Below are positions 53,041-61,752 of a stretch of 64,000 nt of DNA, piece by piece. The stretch lies in the NCBI RefSeq assembly GCF_001720485.1, contig NZ_CP017114.1, positions 744,001 through 808,000 of the forward strand, read 5' to 3'. The DNA comes from Cobetia marina (GTDB taxonomy: Bacteria > Pseudomonadota > Gammaproteobacteria > Pseudomonadales > Halomonadaceae). Each line of letters opens with the position of its first letter. Positions within the stretch are counted from its first letter, which is position 1. The notes under the pieces were generated by a model, which saw only the letters and a program-made list of their open reading frames with translations, made no database searches and was not told where the DNA came from. A program made the position numbers and the translations under genes.

Positions 53041-53089
53041 ATCGCCTGACAGACACGATCATCGTGCCACGTCACCGGCGATTTTTTTG
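53041..53089 (+). terminator. Terminator of the tRNA array
   Basis: ATCGCC (with TGA) pairs with GGCGAT (with TCA) around an inner ACGAT/ATCGT hairpin, and seven T follow. It lies ~40 bases after the last remnant. Confidence 0.7.
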
Positions 53090-53368
53090 TGCCTGAAATT
53101 CCTCCTCAGGCCGTTCTGCACCGGTCCTTGGTGTTGTCCTCCCAGTTGATTTTTCCCTCCTGCTTGTTTCCCGTATCGCACTAATGCCTTTCCTGCAGCG
53201 TGCCTGATGTGGCAGCGCTGAATGCGTTACCATGCGCATCCAATGTCTTGTGTCTGATTTTCATGTTCGAGCTGCTGCTCAGCGGTGTCGCTACTGTTGC
53301 GCAATTGTTCTCAGATGCGTCTTTTCTGCTGTGCTGGCTGACAGCGCCAATTTGATTACAGGTGTCCG

Positions 53369-54337
53369 ATGTCACGACTCGCCTTGTCCATTCGTGGCCT
53401 GACCAAGGTCTACGGTAACGGTTTCGAGGCGCTCAAGGGGATTGATCTCGATGTCCCTGAGGGCGATTTCTTTGCACTGCTGGGGCCCAACGGGGCCGGC
53501 AAGTCCACGACCCTGGGGGTGGTGAGTTCGCTGGTGCAGAAAACCGCCGGCAAGGTCGAGATCTCGGGCATCGATATCGACAAGGATTTCTCGAAGGCCA
53601 AATACCATCTCGGTGTGGTCCCTCAGGAGTTCAACTTCAATCAGTTCGAGAAGGTGCAGGATATCGTGATGACCCAGGCAGGGTATTACGGTATGCCCAT
53701 GAAGGAAGCGCGCCCGCGTGCCGAGCGCCTGCTCAAGGATCTCGGGCTGTGGGACAAGCGCGATACCCCGTCACGCATGCTGTCCGGTGGCATGAAGCGC
53801 CGTCTGATGATTGCCCGCGCGCTGATTCACAAGCCGCGTCTGCTGATTCTCGATGAGCCGACTGCCGGGGTGGATATCGAGCTGCGTCGCTCGATGTGGG
53901 AGTTCATGCGGCGCATCAACCGTGAGGAGGGCACTACCATCATCCTCACCACGCATTATCTGGAAGAGGCCGAGAGCCTGTGCCGCAATATCGCCATCAT
54001 CAATCACGGCGAGATCGTGCATAACACCAGCATGCGCGAGCTGCTCAAGGAGCTGGACGCCGAAACCTTCCTGCTCGATCTACGTGAGCCGCTTGCCAGC
54101 GCGCCGGTCATCGAGGGATTCGAGGTCTCTCTGAGCGATCCCCAGCAGCTGTCGCTGTCCGTACGCAAGGGCCAGTCGATCAACACCGCCTTCGCGGCGC
54201 TGGATCGCGCCGGGATCACCGTGGTGTCGATGCGCAATCGCGCCAATCGTCTCGAGGAGCTGTTCGTCGACCTGGTCGAGCGCTCCAATGCCGAAAGCGG
54301 TATCGCCTCCAATGTCGCCAAGGAGATCACGCAGTGA
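53369..54337 (+). CDS. yadG: ABC-2 type exporter ATP-binding protein, YadG-like
   Basis: The 322-residue ATPase has Walker A GPNGAGKST at residue ~40, a Q-loop VPQEFNFNQFE, signature LSGGMKRRLMIARAL, Walker B LLILDEPTAGVD and switch His in TTHYLEEAE. The C-terminal ~100 residues form the extra domain of the DrrA/YadG group. The substrate is unknown; YadGH-type pairs are common in gammaproteobacteria. The permease gene begins within its stop codon (GTGA). The ATG at 53369 is followed by a typical LALSIRGLTKVYG start. Confidence 0.92.
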   Translation: MSRLALSIRGLTKVYGNGFEALKGIDLDVPEGDFFALLGPNGAGKSTTLGVVSSLVQKTAGKVEISGIDIDKDFSKAKYHLGVVPQEFNFNQFEKVQDIVMTQAGYYGMPMKEARPRAERLLKDLGLWDKRDTPSRMLSGGMKRRLMIARALIHKPRLLILDEPTAGVDIELRRSMWEFMRRINREEGTTIILTTHYLEEAESLCRNIAIINHGEIVHNTSMRELLKELDAETFLLDLREPLASAPVIEGFEVSLSDPQQLSLSVRKGQSINTAFAALDRAGITVVSMRNRANRLEELFVDLVERSNAESGIASNVAKEITQ

Positions 54338-55107
54338 ACCCCCGTCAGCTATGGGTGGCTCTGGTCACCATCGTCGTCAAGGAAGTTCGTCGTTTCACGC
54401 GTATCTGGCCGCAGACGCTGCTGCCGCCGTCCATCACCATGACGCTGTACTTCGTCATCTTCGGCAATCTCATCGGCTCGCGCATCGGTACCATGGATGG
54501 CATCAGCTACATGGATTACATCGTGCCGGGGCTGATCATGATGTCGGTGATCACCAACTCCTATTCCAACGTGGCCTCGTCGTTCTTCTCCAACAAGTTC
54601 CAGCGCAGCATCGAGGAGCTGATGGTCTCGCCGCTGCCGTCCTGGATCATCCTGCTCGGCTATATCATCGGTGGCGCCGTGCGCGGGCTCGGTGTCGGCA
54701 TCATCGTCACCGCCGTGGCCTTCCTGTTCACGGATCTCGATATCCATCACCCGATCCTGACCATCATGGTCGTGGTGCTGACGGCGCTGCTGTTCTCCAT
54801 CGGTGGCTTCGTCAATGCGCTGTTCGCACGCAAGTTCGACGATATCTCGATCATTCCGACCTTCGTGCTGACCCCGCTGACCTATCTCGGTGGCGTCTTC
54901 TATTCCATCCACATGCTGCCGGACTTCTGGCAGACGGTGTCACTGGCCAACCCGATTCTCTACATGGTCAACACCTTCCGCTACGGCATTCTGGGGGTCT
55001 CGGACATCAGTGTCGGTCCGGCGATGGCGGCCATCGTGGCCTTCATCATCGGCCTGTTCGCCTTCGCGCTGTGGCTGCTGGAGCGTGGCAAGGGCATCCG
55101 CAGCTGA
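54334..55107 (+). CDS. yadH: ABC-2 type exporter permease, YadH-like
   Basis: The 257-residue permease has six hydrophobic segments and the ABC-2 motif LTPLTYLGGVFYSIHMLPDF near residue 180, preceded by NALFARKFDDISIIPTFVL. The start is GTG at 54334, overlapping the ATPase stop and preceded by AAGGAG. Two subunits of each would form the exporter in the inner membrane. The transported compound cannot be read from sequence. Confidence 0.92.
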   Translation: MNPRQLWVALVTIVVKEVRRFTRIWPQTLLPPSITMTLYFVIFGNLIGSRIGTMDGISYMDYIVPGLIMMSVITNSYSNVASSFFSNKFQRSIEELMVSPLPSWIILLGYIIGGAVRGLGVGIIVTAVAFLFTDLDIHHPILTIMVVVLTALLFSIGGFVNALFARKFDDISIIPTFVLTPLTYLGGVFYSIHMLPDFWQTVSLANPILYMVNTFRYGILGVSDISVGPAMAAIVAFIIGLFAFALWLLERGKGIRS

Positions 55108-55159
55108 AGATGTCGCCCAGAGGATGATGGTAAGATGCGCGCTATCGCGCCAGTGCACG

Positions 55160-55185
55160 AAACGCCGGCTTCTGCCGGCGTTCTG
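55160..55185 (+). terminator. Terminator after yadGH
   Basis: AACGCCGGC-TTCT-GCCGGCGTT forms a 9-bp stem with a tetraloop. Only a short T-rich tail follows. Confidence 0.75.
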
Positions 55186-55240
55186 CTGTCTGCGCCCCTG
55201 ATATCGATACGTTATTGGCCTATTTCACAGGAGTGCTGTC

Positions 55241-56119
55241 ATGGCTCACCCCACTGCCGTCAACGTGCCCGACGAGGCTCGCCCCGAGACTCTCAAGGAT
55301 GCCCCGCTCGGGCGAGAGTCCGCTTACCCCGAGCACTACGATGCTAGCCTGCTGTTCCCCATCGCGCGGGCGGCCAATCGTGGTCCCATCGGTATCGATG
55401 ATGCGGCGTTGCCGTTCGTCGGTGAGGATGAATGGCACGCCTTTGAGGTCTCCTGGCTGGATGAATCCGGCAAGCCGTGGGTGCGTGTGGCCCGTTTCCG
55501 CCTGCCGGCGGCTTCCCCGAATCTGATCGAGTCCAAATCCTGGAAGCTCTATCTCAACAGCCTCAATCAGAGCCGCTTCGCCGATCAGGCGGCCGTGCAG
55601 ACGACGTTGGAGCGGGATCTTGCCGCCGCGGCGGGTGCGCCGGTCGAGGTGCGTCTGCTGGGACTGGATGATGACGAGCTGGACGTCGGGCGCCTGCCGG
55701 GAGAATGCCTCGATGACTTGCCGATCACCGTCGAGCACTACACGCCATCGCCGGAGCTGCTCAGCGCCGATGACGCCGATATCGTCAGCGAAGACCTGCA
55801 CAGCCATCTGCTCAAGTCCAACTGCCCGGTCACCGGTCAGCCGGACTGGGGCAGCGTCTGGATCCGCTATCGCGGCCCACGTATCGATCGCGAGCGCCTG
55901 CTGGCCTATCTGATCAGCTATCGCCAGCACCAGGATTTCCATGAGCACTGCGTCGAGCATCTGTTCGTCGACCTGATGGCGCGCGTGAAGCCTGAGTCCC
56001 TGCTGGTGATGGCGCGCTATGTGCGGCGTGGCGGCCTGGATATCAGCCCGTGGCGTGCCACGCCAGATCTCGAGGCCGAGGCCCGTGCCAGCCTGCCGCT
56101 GCGTCTCTCGCGTCAGTAG
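55241..56119 (+). CDS. queF: NADPH-dependent 7-cyano-7-deazaguanine reductase QueF
   Basis: QueF reduces preQ0 to preQ1 in queuosine synthesis for tRNA. The 292-residue protein is the long, two-domain type II form of gammaproteobacteria. It has the QueF motif ESKSWKLYLNSLNQSRF with Glu97 in the first half and the catalytic Cys195 in LKSNCPVTGQPDWG in the second half. HEHCVEHLFVDLM follows with the substrate-binding Glu. AGGAG precedes the ATG. Confidence 0.96.
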   Translation: MAHPTAVNVPDEARPETLKDAPLGRESAYPEHYDASLLFPIARAANRGPIGIDDAALPFVGEDEWHAFEVSWLDESGKPWVRVARFRLPAASPNLIESKSWKLYLNSLNQSRFADQAAVQTTLERDLAAAAGAPVEVRLLGLDDDELDVGRLPGECLDDLPITVEHYTPSPELLSADDADIVSEDLHSHLLKSNCPVTGQPDWGSVWIRYRGPRIDRERLLAYLISYRQHQDFHEHCVEHLFVDLMARVKPESLLVMARYVRRGGLDISPWRATPDLEAEARASLPLRLSRQ

Positions 56120-56247
56120 TCCTCTCTATGGTCATGTCGTCTGATCGGCTTGCCAATCAGGCAGATAGCATCGAGTGATGAGACGGCGTGCTGGCGAGAT
56201 GCTAGTGTGAGAATCATTCTTATCTTAAGTCTGTGACAGGAGAGACG

Positions 56248-56808
56248 ATGGACGCGCTGACGTTACTGCATGAACGCAATTCCATGGGCAAGCTGATGGC
56301 GCCAGCCCCGAGCGATGCGCAGATGGAGGCCATCTACCAGGCCGCCCTGCGCGCGCCGGACCACGCCGAGCTGACGCCCTGGCGCTTCATCGAATTCACG
56401 GGCAGCGGGCTGGAGCGCCTCGGCGAGCTGTTTGCCGAGGCGGAGCGCAACACGTCGCCGGCAGGTGACGAGGCAGCCCAGGCCGCGGCCAGCAAGAAGC
56501 CGCTTCGTGCGCCGATGGTCGTCGCGGTGATCGCCAAGGTCACGCCGGACCACCCCAAGGTGCCGCGTGTCGAGCAGGTGGTGAGTGCCGGTTGTGCCGC
56601 TCACGCCATGCTGTTTGCCGCTCAGGCACAGGGACTCGGTGGCATGTGGCGCACGGGCGGCTACGCGTTCGACCCAACCGTCCACGCCGGACTGGGCATG
56701 AGTGAGCAGGATGAGCTGGTCGGCTTCCTCTACCTCGGCACCCCGGGCGGACGTCTCAAGCCCTTGCCGAGCCGCGAGAGTGCCGACTTCGTCGAACGCT
56801 GGCAGTGA
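56248..56808 (+). CDS. ydjA: Nitroreductase family protein, YdjA-like
   Basis: The 186-residue FMN-dependent protein of the small YdjA type begins MDALTLLHERNSMGKLMAP and has ALRAPDHAELTPWRFIEF (FMN-binding RAPDH region). It ends with GLGGMWRTGGYAFDP and a C-terminal GFLYLGTPGG. An alternative GTG start five codons upstream lacks a ribosome site, whereas AGGAGAG precedes the ATG at 56248. The physiological substrate is unknown. It is followed after 8 bases by a thioesterase-like gene. Confidence 0.9.
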   Translation: MDALTLLHERNSMGKLMAPAPSDAQMEAIYQAALRAPDHAELTPWRFIEFTGSGLERLGELFAEAERNTSPAGDEAAQAAASKKPLRAPMVVAVIAKVTPDHPKVPRVEQVVSAGCAAHAMLFAAQAQGLGGMWRTGGYAFDPTVHAGLGMSEQDELVGFLYLGTPGGRLKPLPSRESADFVERWQ

Positions 56809-56816
56809 GGCGCTGA

Positions 56817-57392
56817 ATGAACGAGCAGTTGCGCTCGAGTGGTGAAGCCTGGCCACCGCTGCCTTTGCCGCGTGACGGGCAGGGGCGGTCGGGCACTTTC
56901 GCGGCGCCGGTCAGTGAAGACCTGTCACGGTTCCGAGATTGGCTGAGTCAGGCGATTCCGCTGGCTGCCCACATGGGGCTTGTCGAGATGCAGTGGTCAG
57001 AGCCCGAGCGCTCGACGGGGCAGCTGAGCTGGCATCTGCATCTGCCGCCCAATCTCAACGACAAGGGCACGGCCTTCGGCGGGGCCATGAGTCTCGAGGC
57101 CACCTTGTGTGGCTGGAGCTGGGTGACGCTGTGGCTGCGTGCTCGCGGTATCCAGCGCGATCTCGTGGTGTCGCGTGCCAGTCAGCAGTTTCTGGCCCCG
57201 GTCAGTGGCGATTACCACATCCGCTGTGCGCCGGATGACATGGCCGCGCTGATCGACGTCGGCGAGCGTCTGGCGGCAGGGCGGCGAGCGCGATTGTCGC
57301 TGACTCAGCAGTTGTGGTGTCAGGTTGATGGGCAGTCTTCCCCGAGGCTGTGTTTCGAGGCCCGTGGCGATTACGTGGTGCTCGGGCCGTGA
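56817..57392 (+). CDS. YiiD C-terminal-type hotdog thioesterase
   Basis: The 191-residue protein resembles the thioesterase domain at the C-terminus of E. coli YiiD. Key stretches are AIPLAAHMGLVEMQW, the hotdog helix motif NLNDKGTAFGGAMSLEATLC, GWSWVTLWLR, and ASQQFLAPVSGDYHIRC. An N-terminal ~40-residue extension is unlike the family. No GNAT domain precedes it, unlike YiiD. It is likely to act on acyl-CoA or acyl-ACP, but this is untested. It starts 8 bases after the YdjA-like stop, so the two form an operon. Confidence 0.78.
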   Translation: MNEQLRSSGEAWPPLPLPRDGQGRSGTFAAPVSEDLSRFRDWLSQAIPLAAHMGLVEMQWSEPERSTGQLSWHLHLPPNLNDKGTAFGGAMSLEATLCGWSWVTLWLRARGIQRDLVVSRASQQFLAPVSGDYHIRCAPDDMAALIDVGERLAAGRRARLSLTQQLWCQVDGQSSPRLCFEARGDYVVLGP

Positions 57393-57481
57393 TGCCGAGC
57401 ACGGTCTCGGCCCGACCTCGGCCCGAGTGCGGTGGGTGAGGGCGCTGACGCTATCTATCTGAAAGATTTTGGAAAAAAGGC

Positions 57482-57510
57482 TTGCGTCCCTCAAGGGTTA
57501 TCGATAATAT
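57482..57510 (+). promoter_or_regulatory. Sigma-70 promoter of tRNA-Ser
   Basis: TTGCGT (57482-57487) and TAATAT (57505-57510) are spaced 17 bases apart, with an ACGCCGCG discriminator. It lies 58 bases upstream of tRNA-Ser and shares its -10 and GC-rich discriminator with the Glu/Gly array promoter. Confidence 0.82.
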
Positions 57511-57568
57511 ACGCCGCGTTCTCAAGGGAAACACGACGCAGTCGGGTGACCAATGAGAGCACTGATCT

Positions 57569-57656
57569 GGAGGGGTGTCCGAGTGGTCGAAGGAGCACGC
57601 CTGGAAAGTGTGTAAGTCGAAAGGCTTCGAGGGTTCGAATCCCTCCTCCTCCACCA
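57569..57656 (+). tRNA. tRNA-Ser (anticodon GGA)
   Basis: An 88-base gene with a long variable arm and encoded CCA. The acceptor GGAGGGG pairs with CTCCTCC (one G-T). The anticodon loop CTGGAAA carries GGA, and the T-loop is GTTCGAATC. Confidence 0.96.
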
Positions 57657-57662
57657 GATTCA

Positions 57663-57694
57663 GAAAAGCCCGCATCTCACGATGCGGGCTTTTC
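57663..57694 (+). terminator. Bidirectional terminator after tRNA-Ser
   Basis: GAAAAGCCCGCATC-TCAC-GATGCGGGCTTTTC forms a 14-bp perfect stem with a tetraloop. It can also end the convergent type I secretion operon. Confidence 0.92.
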
Positions 57695-57783
57695 GCGTTT
57701 CTGAGGGGGGGCCTGGTCGAATTGCCTGCTCTCCTCGTGATTCCCTTCGTCTACTGGTGCCTCAGTCTCCTGTCATTCCCCTC

Positions 57784-59112
57784 TCATTCCTCCCTCATCG
57801 CGCGCGCCAGCATATCCACGACAGGCTTGCCGACATAACTGGCGAAGCTGCGCTCACCGGTACGGATCATCACTTCGGCAGGCATGCCGGAAAGCAATCG
57901 CATGCTCTCGGTCATGTTGCTCTGGCCGGTCCGGGTGACGCGAATCCGCGCCTTGTAATAGCGGGCACGCGTCGCTTCATCCTCGAAGCTGTTGGCGCTC
58001 ACGTGCGTGACCTCCCCATCGATGATGTTGGATAAGCGCTGATTGAATGCGCTGAAGCGAATCTCTGCGGGCTGGCCGAGGTAGAGGTGGTCAATATCAT
58101 GGTCCGGGACCCTGGCCTCGACGATGAAGCCGTCGCCGGCGGGCACGATATCGAGCAGGGGGTCGCCACTGCGAATCACCGCGCCCAGTGTATGGACCTT
58201 CAGGCCGACCACGGTGCCGGCCACCGGTGCGATGACCTTGGTACGCCTGAGGTTGTCATTGAGCGCGACCAGTCGTTCTTCCGCATCGGTGACCTCTGCC
58301 TGAACCTGGCGCAGAGACTCGCCGATCTGTTGCTGGAATTCCTGCAGGCGAATCTGTTTCTGCAGCTCGTTTTCGCTGATCTGGGAACGCAGCCGTGCGA
58401 CCTCGGCAAATTGGCCGGCATTGTCGCTCTGGTATTCGAGACTCTCACGCTCCATCTCACGCAATCGCTGGTTATTGATCAGACCATTTCGGAACAGCTT
58501 GCGATGGTTGGCAACGTCACCATTGAGAGAGTTGATGCGTCGTCTTGTGATGGCCTGGGTATTCTCGAGACCTGCAATCTGCTCGTTCATCTGCACGACC
58601 TGCTCATCCAGGGCTGCCATGGCACCGTTCAGCGATTGACGACGTACGTCAAAGAGCCGCTGCTGTACTTCAAGGACCTCCCGCACACGAGGATTGGTCG
58701 ACTGCCTCAAGGCTTCCGGGAAGGTCAGGGTCTCGGCGTTGCTGTACTCGGCAAGCAGGCGTATCTCACTGGCTCTGGCAATCAGGTATTCAGCCTCGAC
58801 GATCTTCTGCTGAGAGCGTGCCTGGGTGTCATCGAAGACGATGAGCACGTCGCCGGCCTCGACATGATCGCCATCCTCCACGCGAATCGACTCCACGATG
58901 CCTCCCTCGAGGTGCTGGATGGTCTTCGTGAAGCTCTCTACCGATACCGAGCCCGGTGCCACCACGGAAATTGCCAGGTTCGCCATGACTGACCAGCTGC
59001 CGAATCCGCCGACCGCGATGAGCAGTACGGCCAGGCCGAGGCGTCGATAATTGTGGTCGCGTAGCGGAAGCTCACTGTCAAAGCCGCCATTCATGGAGTG
59101 GGAGGTGGTCAT
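57784..59112 (-). CDS. Type I secretion periplasmic adaptor, HlyD/PrtE family
   Basis: The 442-residue membrane fusion protein has a short cytoplasmic N-terminus, one membrane anchor (LGLAVLLIAVGGFGSWSVMA) at ~25-45, and a lipoyl-like segment GGIVESIRVEDGDHVEAGDVL. A long coiled coil (residues ~100-300) with many Gln/Arg/Glu follows, then a C-terminal barrel with ISRG-free VIAPVAGTVVGLKVHTLG and PDHDIDHLYLGQPAEIRFSA. It links the ABC exporter to an outer-membrane TolC-like channel not in this window. Its ATG overlaps the stop of the ABC gene. Confidence 0.9.
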   Translation of the reverse strand: MTTSHSMNGGFDSELPLRDHNYRRLGLAVLLIAVGGFGSWSVMANLAISVVAPGSVSVESFTKTIQHLEGGIVESIRVEDGDHVEAGDVLIVFDDTQARSQQKIVEAEYLIARASEIRLLAEYSNAETLTFPEALRQSTNPRVREVLEVQQRLFDVRRQSLNGAMAALDEQVVQMNEQIAGLENTQAITRRRINSLNGDVANHRKLFRNGLINNQRLREMERESLEYQSDNAGQFAEVARLRSQISENELQKQIRLQEFQQQIGESLRQVQAEVTDAEERLVALNDNLRRTKVIAPVAGTVVGLKVHTLGAVIRSGDPLLDIVPAGDGFIVEARVPDHDIDHLYLGQPAEIRFSAFNQRLSNIIDGEVTHVSANSFEDEATRARYYKARIRVTRTGQSNMTESMRLLSGMPAEVMIRTGERSFASYVGKPVVDMLARAMREE

Positions 59113-60890
59113 CTCGGGCTCTCCTCACCGCCTTCATGGCGGCCTCTGGCACTGGGTTTCAGCTCGGTGACACGCTGTGCGTTCCTGGACGGAGTCGAGT
59201 GCCCTTTCCCTGCCACGGCCCGTGCAACGGGTCGTCCTCGCGTCGGCGGGGACAGTGAAGCCACCTGGCCATCCTTGAGGACGAGGATGCGGTCGACCTG
59301 CTGCAGAAGACGTTGACGATGGGTGATGATGATGGCGGTGGTGCCTGCCTGGCGCAGTTGCATCAGACACTTGGCCAACGCCTGCTCGCCACTTTCATCC
59401 AGGTTGGCGTCCGGTTCGTCGAGCACTACCAGCACCGGTTTTCCATAGAGTGCCCGCGCCAGGCCGATACGCTGTCGCTGACCCGCGGAGAGGGCGGCTC
59501 CCCCGTGGGACAGCCAGGTGTCATAGCCTTGCGGCAGGCGAAGGATCATGTCGTGGACACCGGCGCTCTGGGCGGCTTGCACCACGAGTGACGCATCGAC
59601 CTCCTGAAAGCGCGCGATATTCTCGGCGATGGAGCCATCGAACAGCTCGATATCCTGCGGCAGGTAGCCAAGATGAGGCCCGAGCGCGGTCCGCTTCCAC
59701 TGACTGACGTCCACGCCATCGAGGCGTACGCACCCCAGCTGCACTGGCCATAGGCCGAGTATCACCCGTGCCAGGGTGGATTTGCCGGCGGCGCTGGGGC
59801 CTACCACGGCGATGTGCTCACCCCTGGCAAGTGTCAGAGTGATGTCCTTGAGGGTCGGTAGACGCTCGCCTGGCGGCGCGGCGTTGACTGCCTCCAGTGT
59901 CAGTCGGCCCTTGGGGGCCGGCAGAGGCATCGAGGGCGCCTCGGCCGGCACGGCCTCGAGCAGCTCCTCGAGGCGGGCTCGTGAGGTGCGTGCACCGCTG
60001 AAGCCTTTCCAGCCGGTGATTATCTGATCGATCGGCGCCAGCGCCCGCCCCATCAGGATCGAGCCGGCAATCATCATGCCGGGCGTCAGGTCGCCGGTCA
60101 GCACCAGATAGGCGCCAAGACCGAGGATCAATGACTGGAACATCAAGCGCAGTACCTTGGAGGTGTTGGTCAAGAGACCTGCGCGGTCGCTTGCCTTGGA
60201 CTGCAGCACCAGATACTCACGGTGGCGCGCCTCCCATCGATTCTGTATGCCCGGCAGCATGCCCATGGCGTGGAGCACTTCGGCGTTGCGCAGATTGCTG
60301 TTGGCAAGGTCCTGGGACAGGACATGTTGGCCGTTGGCATCGCTCAGCAGCTTCCTGGTGGTCTTCTCGTTGATCAGCGCAATGACGGTCAGAACAAGGC
60401 CCGCGCCCAGGGCGAACAGACCAAACCATGGGTGAAACAGTGCCAGCACGCCGATGTATATCGGCACCCAGGGCGCGTCAAAGAAGGCGAACAGGCCGTT
60501 GCCGGAAAGGAATTGGCGAAGGGTGGTGAGGTCGTTCAGCGGCTGTGCGGAGGGCTTGCCCGGCGTCATCAGGGAGTGCTTGAACATGGCAGTGTAAAGT
60601 CTCGGGCTGATCAGTACGTCCAGTCGATTCCCGACTCGGACCAGAATTCTCGAGCGAATCAGTTCAAGGGCCCCCATCACCATGAAGAGGAACACGACCA
60701 CCAGAGTCAGCATCAGCAGCGTTTCCTGGCTACGTGTCGTGATGACTCGATCATAGACCTGCAGCATGTAGAGCGGCGGCACCAGCATCAGCAGATTGAT
60801 GAACAAGCTGAAGAGGCCGACATAGACAAAGCTGTGCCGACAGTGGTCCAGGATCTTTTGCAGGTCATTACCTTCCCGGGAGATGGCCAT
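59109..60890 (-). CDS. Type I secretion ABC transporter, PrtD/AprD family
   Basis: The 593-residue half-transporter fuses a six-helix membrane domain (to about residue 310) to an ATPase with Walker A VVGPSAAGKSTLARVILG, the Q-loop LGYLPQDIELFDGSIAENIA, signature LSAGQRQRIGLARALYG and Walker B VLVVLDEPDANLD. There is no C39 peptidase-like N-terminal domain, which fits the PrtD type for RTX proteases and other C-terminal-signal substrates. A C-terminal Arg/Ser-rich tail of ~45 residues is unusual. The ATG at 60890 (after AGGGA) is preferred over a GTG 15 codons upstream. It is divergent from the large modular protein gene, its likely cargo. Confidence 0.9.
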   Translation of the reverse strand: MAISREGNDLQKILDHCRHSFVYVGLFSLFINLLMLVPPLYMLQVYDRVITTRSQETLLMLTLVVVFLFMVMGALELIRSRILVRVGNRLDVLISPRLYTAMFKHSLMTPGKPSAQPLNDLTTLRQFLSGNGLFAFFDAPWVPIYIGVLALFHPWFGLFALGAGLVLTVIALINEKTTRKLLSDANGQHVLSQDLANSNLRNAEVLHAMGMLPGIQNRWEARHREYLVLQSKASDRAGLLTNTSKVLRLMFQSLILGLGAYLVLTGDLTPGMMIAGSILMGRALAPIDQIITGWKGFSGARTSRARLEELLEAVPAEAPSMPLPAPKGRLTLEAVNAAPPGERLPTLKDITLTLARGEHIAVVGPSAAGKSTLARVILGLWPVQLGCVRLDGVDVSQWKRTALGPHLGYLPQDIELFDGSIAENIARFQEVDASLVVQAAQSAGVHDMILRLPQGYDTWLSHGGAALSAGQRQRIGLARALYGKPVLVVLDEPDANLDESGEQALAKCLMQLRQAGTTAIIITHRQRLLQQVDRILVLKDGQVASLSPPTRGRPVARAVAGKGHSTPSRNAQRVTELKPSARGRHEGGEESPR

Positions 60891-61596
60891 GGTGTCGTTC
60901 CCTAGCGTCGTTGTTGTTCTTTTTATCCACGTCACCGTCGTTGACGGCTACCTGAGCTCGGATATTTCACGTTGTCTTGAGGAGACGCCATGGCTCTGTG
61001 GTCAATATTGATCATCTATTTATTAGGCTATTCTTTTTTATTCCTCTGGCTGCCTGTTGAAATATTGCTGCTGAATGATCGGCGAGCAAGTGAATATTTC
61101 AATGATCAATAAAAAACTTTCCGGGTTTTATTTTGTTGGTTTTTGCTGTTTATTTTGCTCATGTCTGATGGTAAAGATCCATATGGTTTACGTTTTTCAA
61201 AAAGTATGACGGTTCTGGCTTTCGACAAGATTATCTTCTCTGGTATTCAGCATTGTTTTTCTCCTCACGCAAGTCGTATCGAGGGTTTATAGGGGTGGTG
61301 TTTTATTATTTCAAAGCATTCAATGTATTGTTTTCATTGAGTTTATTTTGATGTGGGAATCTGATGCATATTGCCATTTCGAGGGTGAGTGGAAATACCT
61401 CTTGTCTTGCGATAGGCCGCGTCTAGACTCGTTTTTGACGGGTTTACGAGCCTTTGCCGGTCATGTTCGAACTCTTTGGGAAAGCGTTGGAGAGTGGAAC
61501 GTCATCGGGGATTCATTGCCGGTGAGGGACGTCGTGTCGTGAGGTCTCAAGATGGCGTAGAAATCGCCACTAAAAATTATTCGAGGGGTAGGGAAA
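60891..61596. other. AT-rich divergent region of the secretion locus
   Basis: About 700 bases, strikingly AT-rich compared with the surrounding genes. No convincing gene is seen; a 64-codon frame at 61348-61542 has no recognisable content. It contains a 10-bp inverted repeat (annotated separately). The base composition fits a silenced or regulator-bound promoter region or recently acquired DNA. Confidence 0.5.
61057..61102. promoter_or_regulatory. Perfect 10-bp inverted repeat in the AT-rich region
   Basis: TTGAAATATT (61057-61066) and AATATTTCAA (61093-61102) are perfect inverted repeats with a 26-base spacer, ~170-210 bases upstream of the ABC gene start. The spacing would suit a looped or double-site regulator. 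The regulator is unknown. Confidence 0.5.
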
Positions 61597-61752
61597 ATGT
61601 ATTCCATGTCATTCGTATCGAGTCGTCTTGAGTCCATGGCATCACGTATCAGGAGTGGTGATCGTCTTGAGGGAAAGACGTTCCAGGATCACGAGATAAT
61701 GGTTACGCCATTTCCCTCAGCGTGGGGGATTCCATCAAGTCAATGCGAATGA
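61597..61752 (+). CDS. Possible 51-residue leader ORF overlapping the large secreted protein
   Basis: The ATG at 61597 follows a very good ribosome site (GAGGGGTAGGGAAA). The product MYSMSFVSSRLESMASRIRS... has no recognisable domain and ends at TGA 61750-61752, overlapping ATG codons of the next frame at 61743 and 61749 (ATGA). It may be a coupled leader peptide. Alternatively the true start of the large gene may be here, with a frameshift between ~61660 and ~61740. Confidence 0.4.
   Translation: MYSMSFVSSRLESMASRIRSGDRLEGKTFQDHEIMVTPFPSAWGIPSSQCE

Noticed and set aside
57569..57694. tRNA-Ser as an integration site for a mobile element
   Set aside because: No integrase, no duplicated tRNA end and an ordinary terminator follow. 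The type I secretion genes nearby are not evidence of an island on their own.
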